The notes: generated from the sequence alone by a model not told the origin. A DNA stretch of 64,000 bases from Microglena sp. YARC (GCA_022414725.1 CM039467.1:11049744-11113743); one strand, 5' to 3'. Positions 33,158 to 44,725 are shown, numbered from the stretch's first letter. Program-made: numbers and translations.

Positions 33158-33411
33158 CTGCACATTGGGATTCGGACAGTTGGGAGTGAGTGGTGGGTAT
33201 GAATAGTATTTCAGTCATGGGAGTCGTGAGAATGAACATTGGGAATCGAACAGTTGGGAGTGGGTTGGGAGTATGAACTTTAGTATTGTAGTCATGGGAG
33301 TCAAGAGATTGATAAAATAAATAAAGGGGGGCATGGGTTGTTGCCAACCTCGTTGCCACGGACCATGGGGGGCTGCAAATTGGAAATCGGAAAGTTGAGA
33401 GCGAGGTATGA
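33158..33411 (-). repeat. acceptor-side junction array of last RBP47 exon
   Basis: A second copy of the acceptor and first ~45 nt of the exon lies at 33343-33390 (CAATTTGCAG|CCCCCCATGGTCC, minus). ATTCGGACAGTTGGGAGTG-type segments repeat between the two. Confidence 0.75.
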
Positions 33412-33608
33412 CCAGGGTACTTCAAATGGCCTAATTGGACAGCGCTTTAGCGCACTTGTAAACAAAAAAACTGCGCTTTGTGGTGCAAAAAATGCTTGCA
33501 GCGCCCACAAGGGGTTGCAAAAAACTGCGCTTAGAGCGCAGAGGGGGTCAGAGCTCAGAAAAAGTCAGCACTCAAAAGCACAAAAGCGCGCGCTTTGAAT
33601 TACCCTGG
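33412..33608. mobile_element. ~197 bp TIR element (CCAGGGTAC ends)
   Basis: Ends CCAGGGTAC...TACCCTGG, with flanking GTATGA / TTATGA (5 of 6 bases match). The interior matches 30419-30609 in the opposite orientation. Confidence 0.72.
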
Positions 33609-33821
33609 TTATGAGTAACGACTTTAATTCTTCAGTCATGGGAGTCATGGGATTGACAAAATAAATAAATAATAAACCAACAAATAAATAAATAAATACA
33701 TAAACAAATAAATAAATAAGAAAGGTGACCCTCAAGCTGATAGGGGTCATGGGAGCCATGGGAGTAGGGAATTATAAAACATTTAAATAAATAAATACCG
33801 CATAAATAAATAAATTGACTA
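33609..33821 (-). repeat. donor-side junction array of exon 36215, outer part
   Basis: AATAAATAA tracts with CAGTCATGGGAGTCATGGGA and GGGTCATGGGAGCCATGGGA, the reverse complement of the exon's ATGACCCCCATCAGG end. The TIR element at 33822 sits inside this array. Confidence 0.7.
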
Positions 33822-34869
33822 TCTCCATAGGTGCCTAAGTCCGAAAACGCCCTAAGTCGATACAAGAATGTGATACAGAGCCGTACATGGCCCAAACTGC
33901 TCGGAATCGAATTCTGTCAGGCTCATATTGTTCGCGACGGTGTCAGCTATGCGCGCAGCTACTTTTAGTGCGCGTTCGCATCTGGTCGCGAGCAGCCTTG
34001 TTCGGCAGGCCGGAGGCAGTACATCAGATGTGCGATAATTAGTGATACAAATCTACTTAGCGTCATATACGAGGCCGCGCGAGCTATTCCGAAGAAAGGT
34101 ACCTCGGGACGAAAGGCTTATCGAACCCCTATTACAAGGTCGGAGGCTGCGCTTCAGCCTTGGCATCGGAATCTACTGAAATAGCTGTACATCTCAAGAT
34201 TTCACCTCCCTGTGGCCTACCACACCATGGCTCAGGATTAGGGTGTGTTTTCAATGATCTACCTCAAATCAAAAACTGAGTTCGGATGTGGATGTTTGAA
34301 GACAAATTTAAGAACAAGTTTGTTCTTTGAATTTATTTTCAAAAACAAATTGAATTTTGAATTTTCGAAAAAAAAGAAAAAGTTGTTCTGCACGCTATAT
34401 CTTGAGATAGAGCAAAACCGAGGCCCAAAATGTTTCAATTGAGGCTGTGCAACTCTGACCTAGACTTAGGACACCCACGAAATGTAATAATCAGTGTTTT
34501 GGAGGTCCGTACTCAGCTGTACTGCCTGTGTACTGCCTTCCAAGACCTTCCGTAATAACTACTGGTAGGGAAAGACGTTACACAACATTTGTACCCAGTG
34601 TTCTTTTTTAATGGCTTGTTTCAGTCGCGATAGGCTCCGTATCATTTCCTGCGTAAAACCCGTATCGACTTAGGGAACCCCATAGTGACAAATTAGCATG
34701 TTTTACTTGACCTGGTCCCCACCATTTGAGAAAACCCAAATCCGAGTATTTGTGTGTTGAACTGATGTGGTTGGGCAACTTATTAGCAAAAAATCTTTGT
34801 TTTGGGACTTGAGGGCATAGGCTCAATCCATCCGTATCACTCAGGGTCTGACTTAGGCACCTATGGAGA
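33822..34869 (-). mobile_element. ~1.05 kb non-autonomous TIR element, copy 2
   Basis: Inverted copy of 12316-13359, with ends TCTCCATAGGTGCCTAAGTC and GACTTAGGCACCTATGGAGA flanked by TA (33820-33821, 34870-34871). Length and interior agree closely with copy 1 (for example TTCGCGACGGTGTCAGCTATG; GAGCAGCCTTGTTCGGCAGG). No intact transposase. Confidence 0.85.
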
Positions 34870-36214
34870 TAATAAAAAAATAAACTGAGTGCAACTCACC
34901 CTGATGGGGTCATGGGAGCCATGGGAGTTGGGAATTATAAAACATTTAAATAAATAAACCAACGCATAAATAATTAATTAGCTAATAAATAAATAAACAA
35001 ATAAACTGAGTGCAACTCACCCTCATGGGGGTCATGGGAGTAAGGGAATGTAAAATAATTAAATAAATAAACTGATAAATTAACTAATAAATAAATAAAC
35101 TGAGTGCAACTCACCATGATGGGAGCCATGGGGGTAGGGGATTATAAAATAATTAAATAAATTAACCAATAAATAAATAAACTAATAAATGAATAAACCA
35201 ACACATAAATACATAAATTGCACTCACACCGATGGGGGTCATGGGAGCCATGGGAGTTGGGAAATATAAAATAAGCAAATAAATAAATAAACCAACACAT
35301 AAATTAATAAACTAATAAATGAAAAACCTAGTGCCACTCACCCTGATGCGAGTCATGGGAGAAGGGAAAGATACAATAAATAAATCGATATACCAACAAA
35401 TACATACATGAAAAAGAAAATAAATAAATATACCAACAATTACATACATGAAAAAATAAATAAACTGTGTGCCATTCGCCCTGATGGGAGTCATGGGAGT
35501 AGGGAATGAGCCTTGGACCATAGCAGCAGCTAGCTTTTCATTCCCCTTTGATTCGAAGGTAAAAAGTATAAGAAAAAGTAAAAAGCAAAAAGCATGAAGA
35601 AAAGAAAAAAGGGATGGCGAACCGTGTGCCTCTCAGCCCGATGGGGGTCATGGGATTGGTACAAAATATATTAATACAAATAAACAAAGTAATACAAATA
35701 CAAAAAAAAGTATGCCACTCACCCTGGTGTGGGTCTTAGGATTGACACAAAGTAAAAAATAAAATAAAAATGTGTGCCTCTCACACTGGTGGGGGGTAAT
35801 AGGATTGATACAAAATTAAAATAAATAAAAAGTGTGCCACTCACCCTGATGGGGGTCATAGGAGCAATGGGAGTAGGGAACTATAAAAGAAGTAAATAAA
35901 TAAACTAATCAATGAAAACAACTTAGTGCCACTCACCCTGATGGGGGTCATGGGGGCAATGGGAGTAGGGAATGAGCCCTGGGCCATGGCGGCAGCCAGC
36001 TTCGAGGATGAGCGCCCCCATGAAATTTGAAGGTAATAAGTGTACAGAACAAATAAAAGAAAAACAAAATAGGGAAATGAAAAAAAATCATGATGGCAAA
36101 CCATGTGCTACTCAACCTGAGGGGGATCATGGGAGCCAGGGGAGTAGGGAATGGTGCAATAAATAAATAAATAAATAAACTAACACACAAATAAATAAAA
36201 TGAGTGCCACTCAC
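34870..36214 (-). repeat. donor-side junction array of RRM3 second-half exon
   Basis: About ten units of variable length (~80-190 bp), each with ACTCACCCTGATGGGGGTCA and TGGGAGCCATGGGAGTAGGG (minus: ...ATGACCCCCATCAGG|GTGAGT), then AAATAAATAA tracts. The unit at 35930-36036 extends further into the exon (GCAGCCAGCTTCGAGGATGA). The real exon lies at the right end. Confidence 0.9.
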
Positions 36215-36412
36215 CCTGATGGGGGTCATGGGAGCAATGGGCGTAGGGAATGAGCCCTGGGCCATAGCGGCAGCCAGCTTCGAGGATGAGCGCCCCCATG
36301 AAATTCGAATGGCAGAGTTGCCGATCACCGCACCGTTCATTTGGTGGATGGCAAACTGAGCGGCGCCACGGTCGACAAACTGCACGAAGCCACAGCCCTT
36401 GCCCTGCGGCAC
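36215..36412 (-). CDS. RBP47: RBP45/47-like protein, RRM3 second half
   Basis: 198 nt, 66 codons, phase 0 at both ends; acceptor CCACCCAG, donor GTGAGTGG. It encodes VPQGKGCGFVQFVDRGAAQF, with RNP1 (KGCGFVQF), then AIHQMNGAVIGNSAIRISWG and RSSSKLAAAMAQGS, ending SFPTPIAPMTPIR. GKGCGFVQF and the VIGNSAIRISWGR end are hallmarks of the third RRM of RBP45/47 and the related TIA-1/Nam8 proteins. The protein is expected to bind poly(A) or U-rich RNA in the nucleus and in stress granules. It joins 38186-38339 in frame. Both flanks are filled with copies of its own splice junctions. Confidence 0.92.
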
Positions 36413-37190
36413 CTGGGTGGTGGTGGTGTTGGGTGGTGTGGGTGTTGGGTGGTGTGGGGTGTTGGGTGGGTGGGTGTTGGGTGGGTGGGTGTTGGGTGGG
36501 GTGGGTGGGTGGTGTTGGGTGGGTGGGTGTTGGGTGGTGGTGGTGGTGGGTGGGTGTGGTTTACAAACTGCACAAAGCCACAGCCCTTGCCCTGCGGCAC
36601 CTGGGTGGATGTGGGGTGGTGGGTGGTGGTGAGCGAGTGGGTGGTGGTGAGCGAGTCAGTGGTGGTGAGCGAGTGAGTGGTGGTGGGTGGTGGGTGGTGT
36701 GGGGGTGGTTGTCGAGTGGGTGGTGTGGGAGTAGTGGGTGGGTGGTGTGGGGTTGGTGACCCGTCACCGTTCATTTGGGGAATGGCTAACTGGTCTGCGC
36801 CATGGTAGACAAACTGCACGAAGACACAGCCCTTGCCCTGCAGCACCTGGGTGGTGGTGGTGGTGGGTGGTGTCGAGTGGTGGTGGGTGGTGGTGGTGGG
36901 TGGTGGTGGGTGGTGGTGGTGGTGGGGGGGGGGGGATGGTGTTGGGGTGGTGTGTGTTGGGTGTGTGGGTGGTGGTGGTGTTGGGTGGTGGTGGGTGTGG
37001 TCTACAAACTGCACGTAGCCCCAGCCCTTGCCCTGCGGCACCTGGGTGGTGGTGGTGGTGGGTGGTGTCGGGTGGGTGGTGGGTGGTGTCGGTGGTGTGG
37101 TGGTGTGTGTGTGTGGGGGGTGGATTGGGGGTGTGGGGGTGTGGGGGGTGGAAGTTACTGAAGTGTGAACAACCAACGAACATGTTATAA
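36413..37190 (-). repeat. acceptor-side junction array of RRM3 second-half exon
   Basis: Three further copies of the acceptor and exon start (CACCCAG|GTGCCGCAGGGCAAGG, minus), at about 36560-36610, 36765-36855 and 36998-37050, separated by GGTGGTGGGT tracts. The copy at 36765 reaches ~90 nt into the exon. Confidence 0.9.
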
Positions 37191-37194
37191 CCAA

Positions 37195-38185
37195 CAACAA
37201 CAAATAACTATGCCTCACCTTGGTGTTCATGATTTCCCCAAACAAGATGTCCCGTAGCTGGGTCACGCACGAGGAAACCCCCCCAACAAAGAGTGTGGTG
37301 TTGGTGGGGTTTGAACAGTGTGACAGGGTTCGAACTCAGACTTGGCCTACCCCTGGACTGTAACAACAACAAGCACCATGTCTCATACCTTGGTGTAGCT
37401 GATTTCCTCAAACTTTGCAAAGATGGGCCGTAGTTGGGTTTAGGTCACACACGAGGAGAGCCCCCCGGCAAAGAGTGTGACAGGTTTCAAACTCAGACTT
37501 GACCTTCCCCTGGACTGTTACAACAAACAATGTGCAATGACAAACAACAACAAGCAACAAGTCTTATACCTTGGTGTAGATCATTTCCCCAAACATTGCG
37601 AAGATGGGCCGTAGTTGGGTTTAGGTCACACACGAGGAACCCCCCCCGACAAAGAGTGTGACAAGGTTAGAACTCAGACTTGGCCTACCCCTAGACTGTT
37701 ACAACAACAAACATGACTCACCTTGGTGTAGATGATTTCCCCAACCTCCGGCGAAGATGTCCCGTAGGTGGGTCTCAGTCACACACGAGGAACCTCCACC
37801 CGACGAAGAGTGTGGTGTTGGTGGGGTCTGGACAGTGAGACAGGGTTACAACTCTGACTTCGCCTACCCCTGGACTGTAACTCACACAAACAAATGTCAC
37901 ACCTTGGTGACAAATTACTAGCAGCAGCAAACATGCAATAACAAACAACAAACAAAAAAACATGTCTCATACCTTGGTGTAGATGATTTCCCCAAACATT
38001 GCGAAGATGGGCCGTAGTTGTGTTTAGGTCACACACGAGGAGAGCCCCCCCCCCCCCCCCCCGACAAAAAGTGTGACAGGGTTAGAACTGTGTGACAGGG
38101 TTCGAACTCAGACTTGGCCTACCCCTGGACTGCTACAACAACAAACAAACATGAAATAACAAACAACAACCACCATGTCTCATAC
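37195..38185 (-). repeat. donor-side junction array of RRM3 first-half exon
   Basis: Five units of ~155-215 bp near 37216, 37390, 37568, 37720 and 37975. Each repeats GATTTCCCCAAACxTxGC and CACACGAGGA (minus: exon end ...GGGGAAATCATCTACACCAAG then GTATGAG or GTGAG). CAGGGTTCGAACTCAGACTT and CTACCCCTGGACTGT(A/T)ACAAC recur in the spacers. Confidence 0.9.
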
Positions 38186-38339
38186 CTTGGTGTAGATGAT
38201 TTCCCCAAACTTGGCAAAGATATCCCTTAGTTGGGTTTCGGTCACGCACGAGGAGAGCCCCCCGACAAAGAGCGTGGTGTTGGTGGGGTCGTAGTCAGCT
38301 GGGTGTGCTGCATTCGCACTCGATGCTCCGTCGCTGGTC
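38186..38339 (-). CDS. RBP47: RBP45/47-like protein, linker and RRM3 first half
   Basis: 154 nt: one base of a split codon, then 51 codons, ending in phase 0. Acceptor CAAACGCAACAG, donor GTATGAG. It encodes a Ser/Ala linker (TSDGASSANAAHPADYD) followed by PTNTTLFVGGLSSCVTETQL and RDIFAKFGEIIYTK, with RNP2 as LFVGGL. This is the classic start of RBP45/47 RRM3. The leading base completes the AG left by exon 41762-41952 (AGG, Arg), and the end joins VPQGKG in 36215-36412. Intron junctions on both sides are amplified. Several flanking copies carry Ser-Thr changes or lose the downstream half, and are taken as non-functional. Confidence 0.92.
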
Positions 38340-38657
38340 CTGTTGCGTTTGAAAGGAGTGCGGTTAACAAATTAATTCTGGGTCAAATATCTGAATACAA
38401 ATTCGGGGAAATGTCATAAAGCCTCCCCCAACAAAGAGTGTGCTGTTGGTGGGGTCGGCGTCGGCTGGGTGTGCTGTATTCGCAATCGTCGCTGGTCCTG
38501 GTGTTGTTTGAAAGGAGTACGGTTTACAAATTAATTCTGGGTCAAATATCCACATTTGAAACCTGGGGAAATGTTATAAAATTGTATTTGTTCCACAACC
38601 AGGAGGGAGCAATTAGAAATTAGCCCAATTAGAAATTATGACGAGGTGGGATTTGAG

Positions 38658-38697
<40 letters not shown>

Positions 38698-39625
38698 ACA
38701 AAGAGTGTGGTGTTGGTGGGTCGGCTTCGGCTGGGTGTGCTGCATTCGCACTCGATGCTCCGTCGCTGGTCCTGTTGCGTTTGAAAGGAGTGCGGTTACC
38801 AAATTAATTCTGGGTCAAATTTCTGGTGTTGGTGGGGTCGTAGTCAGCTGGGTGTGCTGCATTTGCACTCGATGCTCCGTCGCTGGTCCTGTTGCGTTTG
38901 AAAGGAGTGCGGTTAACAAATCAATTCTGGGTCCAATATCCGAATACAAATTCGGGGAAAATGTCATGAAGCCCCCCCCCGACAAAGAGTGTGCTGTTGG
39001 TGGGGTCGTAGTCGGCTGGGTGTGCTGTATTCGCACTCGATGCACCATCACTGGTCCTGGTGTGTTTGAAAGAGATGTGGTTAACAAATTAATTCTGGGT
39101 CAAATTTGTGGTGTTGGTGGGGACATAGTCAGCTGGGTGTGCTGCATTCACACTCGAGGCTCCGTCGCTGGTCCTGGTGTGTTTGAAAGGAATTTTGTTA
39201 ACAAATAAATTTTGGGTCCAATATCCAAATACAAATTCGGGGAAATGTCATGAAGCTTCCCCCAACAAAGAGTGTGCTGTTGGTGGGGTCGGCGTCGGCT
39301 GGGTGTGCTGTATTCGCAATCGTCGCTGGTCCTGGTGTTGTTTGAAAGGAGTGCGGTTTACAAATTAATTCTGGGTCAAATATCCACATTTGAAACCTGG
39401 GGAAATGTTATAAAATTGTATTTGTTCCACAACCAGGAGGGAGCAATTATAAATTATGACGAGGTGGGATTTGAGCCCCCCCCACCCCCCACCCCACCCC
39501 CCGACAAAGAGTGTGGTGTTGGTGGGGTCGGCGTCGGCTGGGTGTGCTGTATTCGCAATCGAGGCTCCGTTGCTGGTCCTGGTGTTGTTTGAAAGAAATG
39601 CAGTTCACAACTTAACAAATCTGGG
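38340..39625 (-). repeat. acceptor-side junction array of RRM3 first-half exon
   Basis: Six to seven units of ~110-300 bp, starting near 38420, 38695, 38825, 38985, 39110, 39262 and 39500. On the minus strand each has CTTTCAAAC...CAG, GACCAGCGAC and the codons for HPADxDPTNxTLFVGG. They break off into GGTTTACAAATTAATTCTGG-type spacer instead of the rest of RRM3. A poly(C) run lies at 38660-38695. Confidence 0.9.
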
Positions 39626-39689
39626 TCAGATTTTCGAATTTAAATTCCCGGATAATATCATACAAATTATTGTGTTCAACCCTGAGGGG

Positions 39690-39925
39690 CGCAATCAGTT
39701 TCTTGGAGGCGGAGCCCCTCTTGACAGGGGCGGGAGCCCCCAGAGTTACCCATTTGTCTGTCTGGTCGACCGATCGACCGTCTGACCGAGACGAAGCCTG
39801 ACACATCAGCCAATGGTCTCGTAACTAAATGTTCCCACCTGTCGCTCCGTTGCGAACACTCTCCCCCCGTTTATAGCGTCACTTGCGATGCTGCATAGAA
39901 CTTGTTTCAAACCTGAAATTGGGTT
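39690..39925 (+). repeat. dispersed repeat, copy 3
   Basis: GGCGGAGCCCCTCTTGACAG, GTTACCCATTTGTCTG, GACGAAGCCTGACACATCAG and CGATGCTGCATAGAACTTG. Same family as 31078-31310 (direct) and 19030-19350 (inverted). Confidence 0.65.
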
Positions 39926-40270
39926 CTTTATATCTTCATGGTTAGAGGCCTCCTCTAGGGACAGCTTTCTTTAGCTGATTAGGACCATTTAGGGCGCGCA
40001 AGCAACTATGTTTTTCAAAACGATTCGCGATAATTTAGCCAAAACGGGGCCAAAAGTAGCGATCGCTTTAACGGGAAGATAAATCCGTGGGCACAATTAT
40101 AATAACTTTTCAGGCACGGGGAGTGAGTGTAATAACAATTCTTGAATGCGAAAGGAGAGCAAATTTCCTGCTGTAACATGCCGGTCTCGTTAAATTCTGA
40201 CGAGGTCGGACTCAAGCCCTGTGCGTGATGCTGGTGGTTTGTGGTGGTGGTGGGTGGGTGGTGGTGGGTG
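39926..40270. other. spacer without recognised gene
   Basis: No supportable gene, only a GGGTGGTGGTGG tract at its end. Confidence 0.5.
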
Positions 40271-40789
40271 GGTGGGTGGGTGGGCACTGAACATACCTTT
40301 TTCTACCGGAGTAAGCGCCCTTGACCATGGGTTCGTCTTCGTGTGTGTGTGTGTGTGTGGTTGATTGGTGGTGGGGTGGGTGGGTGGAGGTGGAGGTTGT
40401 GGTGGTGGGCACTGAACACACCTGGTGCTATCAGTGTATGCGCCCTTGCCCATGGGTTTGTCTTCGTGTGTGTGTGTGTGTGTGGCTGATTGGAGGAGTG
40501 TCGGTGGGTGAAGGTGGAGGTGGTGGTGGTGGGCACTGAACACACTTGGTGCTGCCGTTGTAGGCGCCCTTACCCATGGGTTTGTTCTTTGAGTGCGGTG
40601 TGTGTGTGTGTGTGGGGGGGGGGGGGGGCACTGACCACACCTGGTGCTGCCGTTCTAGGCGCCCTTGCCCATGCGTTTGTTCTTTGAGTGCGTGGTGTGT
40701 GTGTGTGGGGGGGGGGGGGGGAGGGCACTGAACACACCTGTGCTGCCGTTGTAGGCGCCCTTGCCCATGTTTGTTCTTTGAGTGCGTGG

Positions 40790-40820
<31 letters not shown>

Positions 40821-40900
40821 TGTGTGGGGGGGCAATGAACACACCTAGAGCTGCCGTTCTAGGCGCCCTTGCCCATGGGTTTGAGCTTTGAGTGCGTGGT

Positions 40901-40931
<31 letters not shown>

Positions 40932-40992
40932 GGGGGCACTGACCACACCTGGTGCTGCCGTTGTAGGCGCCCTTGCCCATGGGTTTGTTCTT

Positions 40993-41030
<38 letters not shown>

Positions 41031-41761
41031 GCGGTGTGTGTGTGTGGGGGGGGGGGAGGGGGGGGGGGGGGGGGCCTTGACATACCTGGTGGCCCATGGG
41101 TTAGTTTGTGTGTGTGTGTGTGTAGTGTGTGTGGTGTAGTGTGTGTGTGGTGTGTGTGCGTGCGTGTGTGTAGGTGTGTGTGGGTGTGCACTTAACATAC
41201 CTGGTGCTTCTGTTGTATGCGCCCTTGCCCATGGGATTGTTCTTGTTGTGTGGTGTGTGTGTGTGATATGTGGTGTGTGTGTGTGTGTGTGTGTGTGTCT
41301 GGGTGGGGGTGGGGGGTGGGGGTGGGCACTGACCGCACCTGGTGCTTCCGTTGTAGGCGCCCTTGCCCATAGGTATGTTCTTGGTGTGTGTGGTGTGTGT
41401 GTGATATGTGGTGTGTGTGTGTGTGTCTGGGTGGGGGTGGGGGTGGTGGTGGGCACTAACCGCACCTTGTCCTGCCGTTGTAGGCGCCCTTGCCCATGGG
41501 TTTGTTCTTGGAGCCGGTAGCCTGGCAGACCCGAATCACACTCGAGGATGTTCAACAACCAAAAATGATCAAACCAGCATTTCTATCCCATTGAGGTCGA
41601 AACGAAAAGGTCGATTTTGTTTACTGAACATACCTGGTGCTCCTGTTGTATGCGCCCTTGCCCATGGGTTTGTTTTCGTGTGTGTGTGTGGTGTGTGTTT
41701 GATCGGTAGTGTGCGGGTAGGTGGAGGAGGTGGAGGTGGTGGTGGTGGGCACTGACCGCAC
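40271..41761 (-). repeat. donor-side junction array of RRM2 second-half exon
   Basis: About twelve units of ~90-130 bp. On the minus strand each reads AAGAACAAACCCATGGGCAA, GGGCGCCTACAACGG and AGCACCAG|GTGTG, then (CA)n/C-rich sequence. Most copies keep the GT donor. The unit at 41465-41545 reaches back to the CATG/CAGGCTACCGG codons of the exon. Confidence 0.92.
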
Positions 41762-41952
41762 CTGGTGCTTCCGTTGTAGGCGCCCTTGCCCATGGGTTTG
41801 TTCTTGGAGCCGGTAGCCTGGCTGACCCGAATCACTCGCGAGGAGAGTAGCACGCCATGCATCTCGGCAATGGCCCGGTCCCGATCAGTTTCCTTGCTGA
41901 AGTGCACGAAGCCGAAGCCCTTGGGCCGCCCTGTGCTTACGTCTTTGATCAC
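41762..41952 (-). CDS. RBP47: RBP45/47-like protein, RRM2 second half
   Basis: 191 nt: phase 0 start after a CACCCCCCCAG acceptor, 63 codons, then AG before donor GTGCGGTC. It encodes VIKDVSTGRPKGFGFVHFSK, with RNP1 (KGFGFVHF), then ETDRDRAIAEMHGVLLSSRV and IRVSQATGSKNKPMGKGAYN. In plant RBP45/47 the same stretch reads TGRSKGYGFV...NERxRAMTEMNGV...RPMRI, so the assignment to RRM2 is firm. It follows 45796-45893 in phase 0 and joins 38186-38339 through a split Arg codon. Confidence 0.92.
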
Positions 41953-42480
41953 CTGGGGGGGTGGGGTATGTGTGGGTTGGTGTGGGTGGGTTGGTGTGTG
42001 TGTGGGTTGGTGGGTGTGGGTGTGAGGGTGGGTGACGGTGGGTGTTTAGGTTGGTGTGTGTGGGGGGGGGGTTTGGGTTGGTGGGTGTGTGGGTGGGTGA
42101 CGGTGGGTGTTTGGGTTGGTGTGGGTGGGTGGGTCAAGGTGTGTTGTATTTTGAAGGTGTGTTGTGAGTACGAGAATGTTATATTGGTGCGTGAATCACA
42201 CGAAAGAAGAGTAGTACGCCGTGCATCTCGGCAATGGCCCGGTCCCGGTCAGTTTCCTTGCTGAAGTGCACAAAGCCGAAGCCCTTGGGCCGCCCTGTGC
42301 TAACATCTTTGATCACCTGGGGGGGGGGGGGGGCGGGTTGGTGTGTGGGTAAGTGTGTGTGGGGGGAGGAGGGTGGGTGGGTGGGTGGGTGGGTGGGGGG
42401 GGATGCGATGTGTTTCCTTGTTAAGTGCACATAGCCAAAGCCCTTGGGTTGCCCTACGCTTACATCTTTGATCACCTCGG
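41953..42480 (-). repeat. acceptor-side junction array of RRM2 second-half exon
   Basis: A near-complete exon copy at 42195-42318 (acceptor plus ~120 nt, then diverging) and a shorter one at 42418-42478 (GTGATCAAAGATGTAAGC on the minus strand). GGGTGGGTG and G runs lie between them. Confidence 0.9.
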
Positions 42481-43050
42481 GTGTGTGGGCTCGTGTGTGT
42501 GTGGGGGGGGGGGGGGGAGGTGGGGCGGGGGGGGGGGGGGAGGGTAGTTGTATGCTGTGTACTGCAGTGCTGTGTGGTGGTGTGTAGTGTTTTGCCGTGG
42601 TGGTGGTGGTGTGTGTGTGTGTGTGTGTGTGTGTGTTGTGTGTGTGGTGGTGATGCGATGTGTTGCGCTGAATTCTGTAGGTGTGTTGCGAGTATGGTAG
42701 TGCTGTATTGTTGTGCTGGTTTTATGTAGGTGTGTTTTGTTGTATCGTGTAGGGTTGACCTGTTGTGTATGTGTTTTGTGGGTATGGTGTTGTGGGCTGA
42801 ACCTAAACCATCCCTTTTCTTTTCAACTTAAGCTGAAGCTTTTAAGCAGCTCCCTGAGCCAGCCACTGGGCCAAGCCCCAAGATATCAGCAGTACATGAC
42901 AGCAGTACATGACAGCTGCTTGTGTCAGCGTCAAGATGCACTTAGCTGCATCAGGTTCAGCTGAATAGCCAGTCGGGGAGTTGGCTAGAAGCTGCTGCTT
43001 GCAGCTGAAAAGGAAAGCTATGACCTTCACTTCCCAATCCCTAAAACCTT
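42481..43050. other. GT/G-rich intron and unassigned sequence
   Basis: G runs and a (GT)n tract (42606-42640), then about 250 bp of ordinary composition (42790-43040) with AGCTGCTT/AAGCAGCT pairs. I identify nothing in it. Confidence 0.5.
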
Positions 43051-43054
43051 AGTC

Positions 43055-44480
43055 ATCAAATCTCCATCCTAACTTTCACACAAATCTTCTTAGCAATGTT
43101 CATACCAATCTGCGCATCTCCATACTAACTTTCACACAAATCTTCTTATCAATGTTCATACCAATCTTTGCATCTTCATATTAATCTTCATACCAGTCTC
43201 CTTAACAATCTTTGTAACAATCTGCGCATCTTTATATTTATCTACATAGCAATCTTCTTCACAATGTTCATAGCAATCTGCGCATCTTCATATGAACATT
43301 CATAACAATAATCTTAACAATCTTCACACCAGTCTTCATAGCAATCTTCATACTAATCTACATATCAATCTTCTAAACAATGTTCATTACAATCTTTGCA
43401 TCTTCATATTAATCTACATAGCAATCTTCTTCACAATGTTCATAACAATCTGCGCATCTTCATATCAACCTTCATAGCAATCTTCTCAACAATCTTCACA
43501 CCAGTCGTCATGGCAATCTTCACACCAATCTGCGCATCTTCATGTTAATCTTCATAGCAATCTTCTTCACAATGTTCATAACAATCTTTGCATCTTCATA
43601 CTAACTTTCATAACAATATTCTTAACAATCTTCACACCAGTCTTCATGGCAATCTTCACACCAATCTTTGCATCTTCATGTTAATCTTCATAGCAATCTT
43701 CTTCACAATGTTCATAACAATCTTTGCATCTTCATACTAACTTTCATAACAATATTCTTAACAATCTTCACACCAGTCTTCATGGCAATCTTCACACCAA
43801 TCTGCGCATCTTCATGTTAATCTTCATAGCAATCTTCTAAACAATGTTCATAACAATCTTTGAGTCTTCATACTAACTTTCATAACAATATTCTTTACAA
43901 TCTTCACACCAGTCGTCATGGCAATCTTCACACCAATCTGCGCATCTTCATACTAATCTACATAGCAATCTTCTTCACAACGTTCATAACAATCTTTGAG
44001 TCTTCATACTAACTTTCATAACAATATTCTTAACAATCTTCACACCAATCTGCGCATCTTCATGTTAATCTTCATTGCAATCTTCTGAACAACCTTCATG
44101 ACAGTCTTTGCATCTTCATACTAACTTTCATAACAATATTCTTAACAATCTTCACACCAGTCTTCATGGCAATCTTCACACCAATCTGCGCATCTTCATG
44201 TTAATCTTCATAGCAATCTTCTAAACAATGTTCATAACAATCTTCGCATCTTCATGCTAATTGTCATAGCAATATTGTCAACTATCTTCATAACTATATT
44301 TTAATCTTCATTCTAACATTCGTAACAACAGCCATCTTCATAGAAATCTTCTTAACAATCTAGTCATTGCAATCTTCATAGCAATCTTCTTAACAATCTT
44401 CACACCAATCTTCATACCAATGTTCATAGCAATCTTCGCATCTTCACACAAATCTTCTCAGCAATATTCTGTACAATGTT
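43055..44480. repeat. ATCTTCATxxCAATCTTC tandem array
   Basis: Hierarchical repeat of ~19-20 bp subunits (CAATCTTCATAGCAATCTTC, CAATCTGCGCATCTTCATA) grouped into ~125-145 bp higher-order units, best seen from 43480 to 44230. I cannot derive it from a neighbouring exon edge. Confidence 0.85.
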
Positions 44481-44506
44481 CTATACAATGTTCATACCAT
44501 ACTCTG

Positions 44507-44725
44507 ACTCTCCCAACTGCCAGTTCTGACTCTCCCAACTGCCAGTTCTGATTCTCCCAACTGCCAGTTCTGACTCTCCCAACTGCCAGTTCTGACTCTC
44601 CCAACTGCCAGTTCTGACTCTCCCAACTGCCAGTTCTGACTCTCCCAACTGCCAGTTCTGACTCTCCCAACTGCCAGTTCTGACTCTCCCAACTGCCAGT
44701 TCTGACTCTCCCAACTGCCAGTTCA
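44507..44725. repeat. 22 bp minisatellite
   Basis: Ten units of CTGACTCTCCCAACTGCCAG plus TT, almost identical (one unit has GATTCTC). All three minus-strand frames are open through it, which gives three overlapping artificial frames (GESELAVGRVRTGSWESQNW-type). Confidence 0.93.

Noticed and set aside
36286..37190. Trp/Val/Gly-rich plus-strand frames
   Set aside because: They come from GGTGGTGGGT tracts lying antisense to RBP47 intron arrays.
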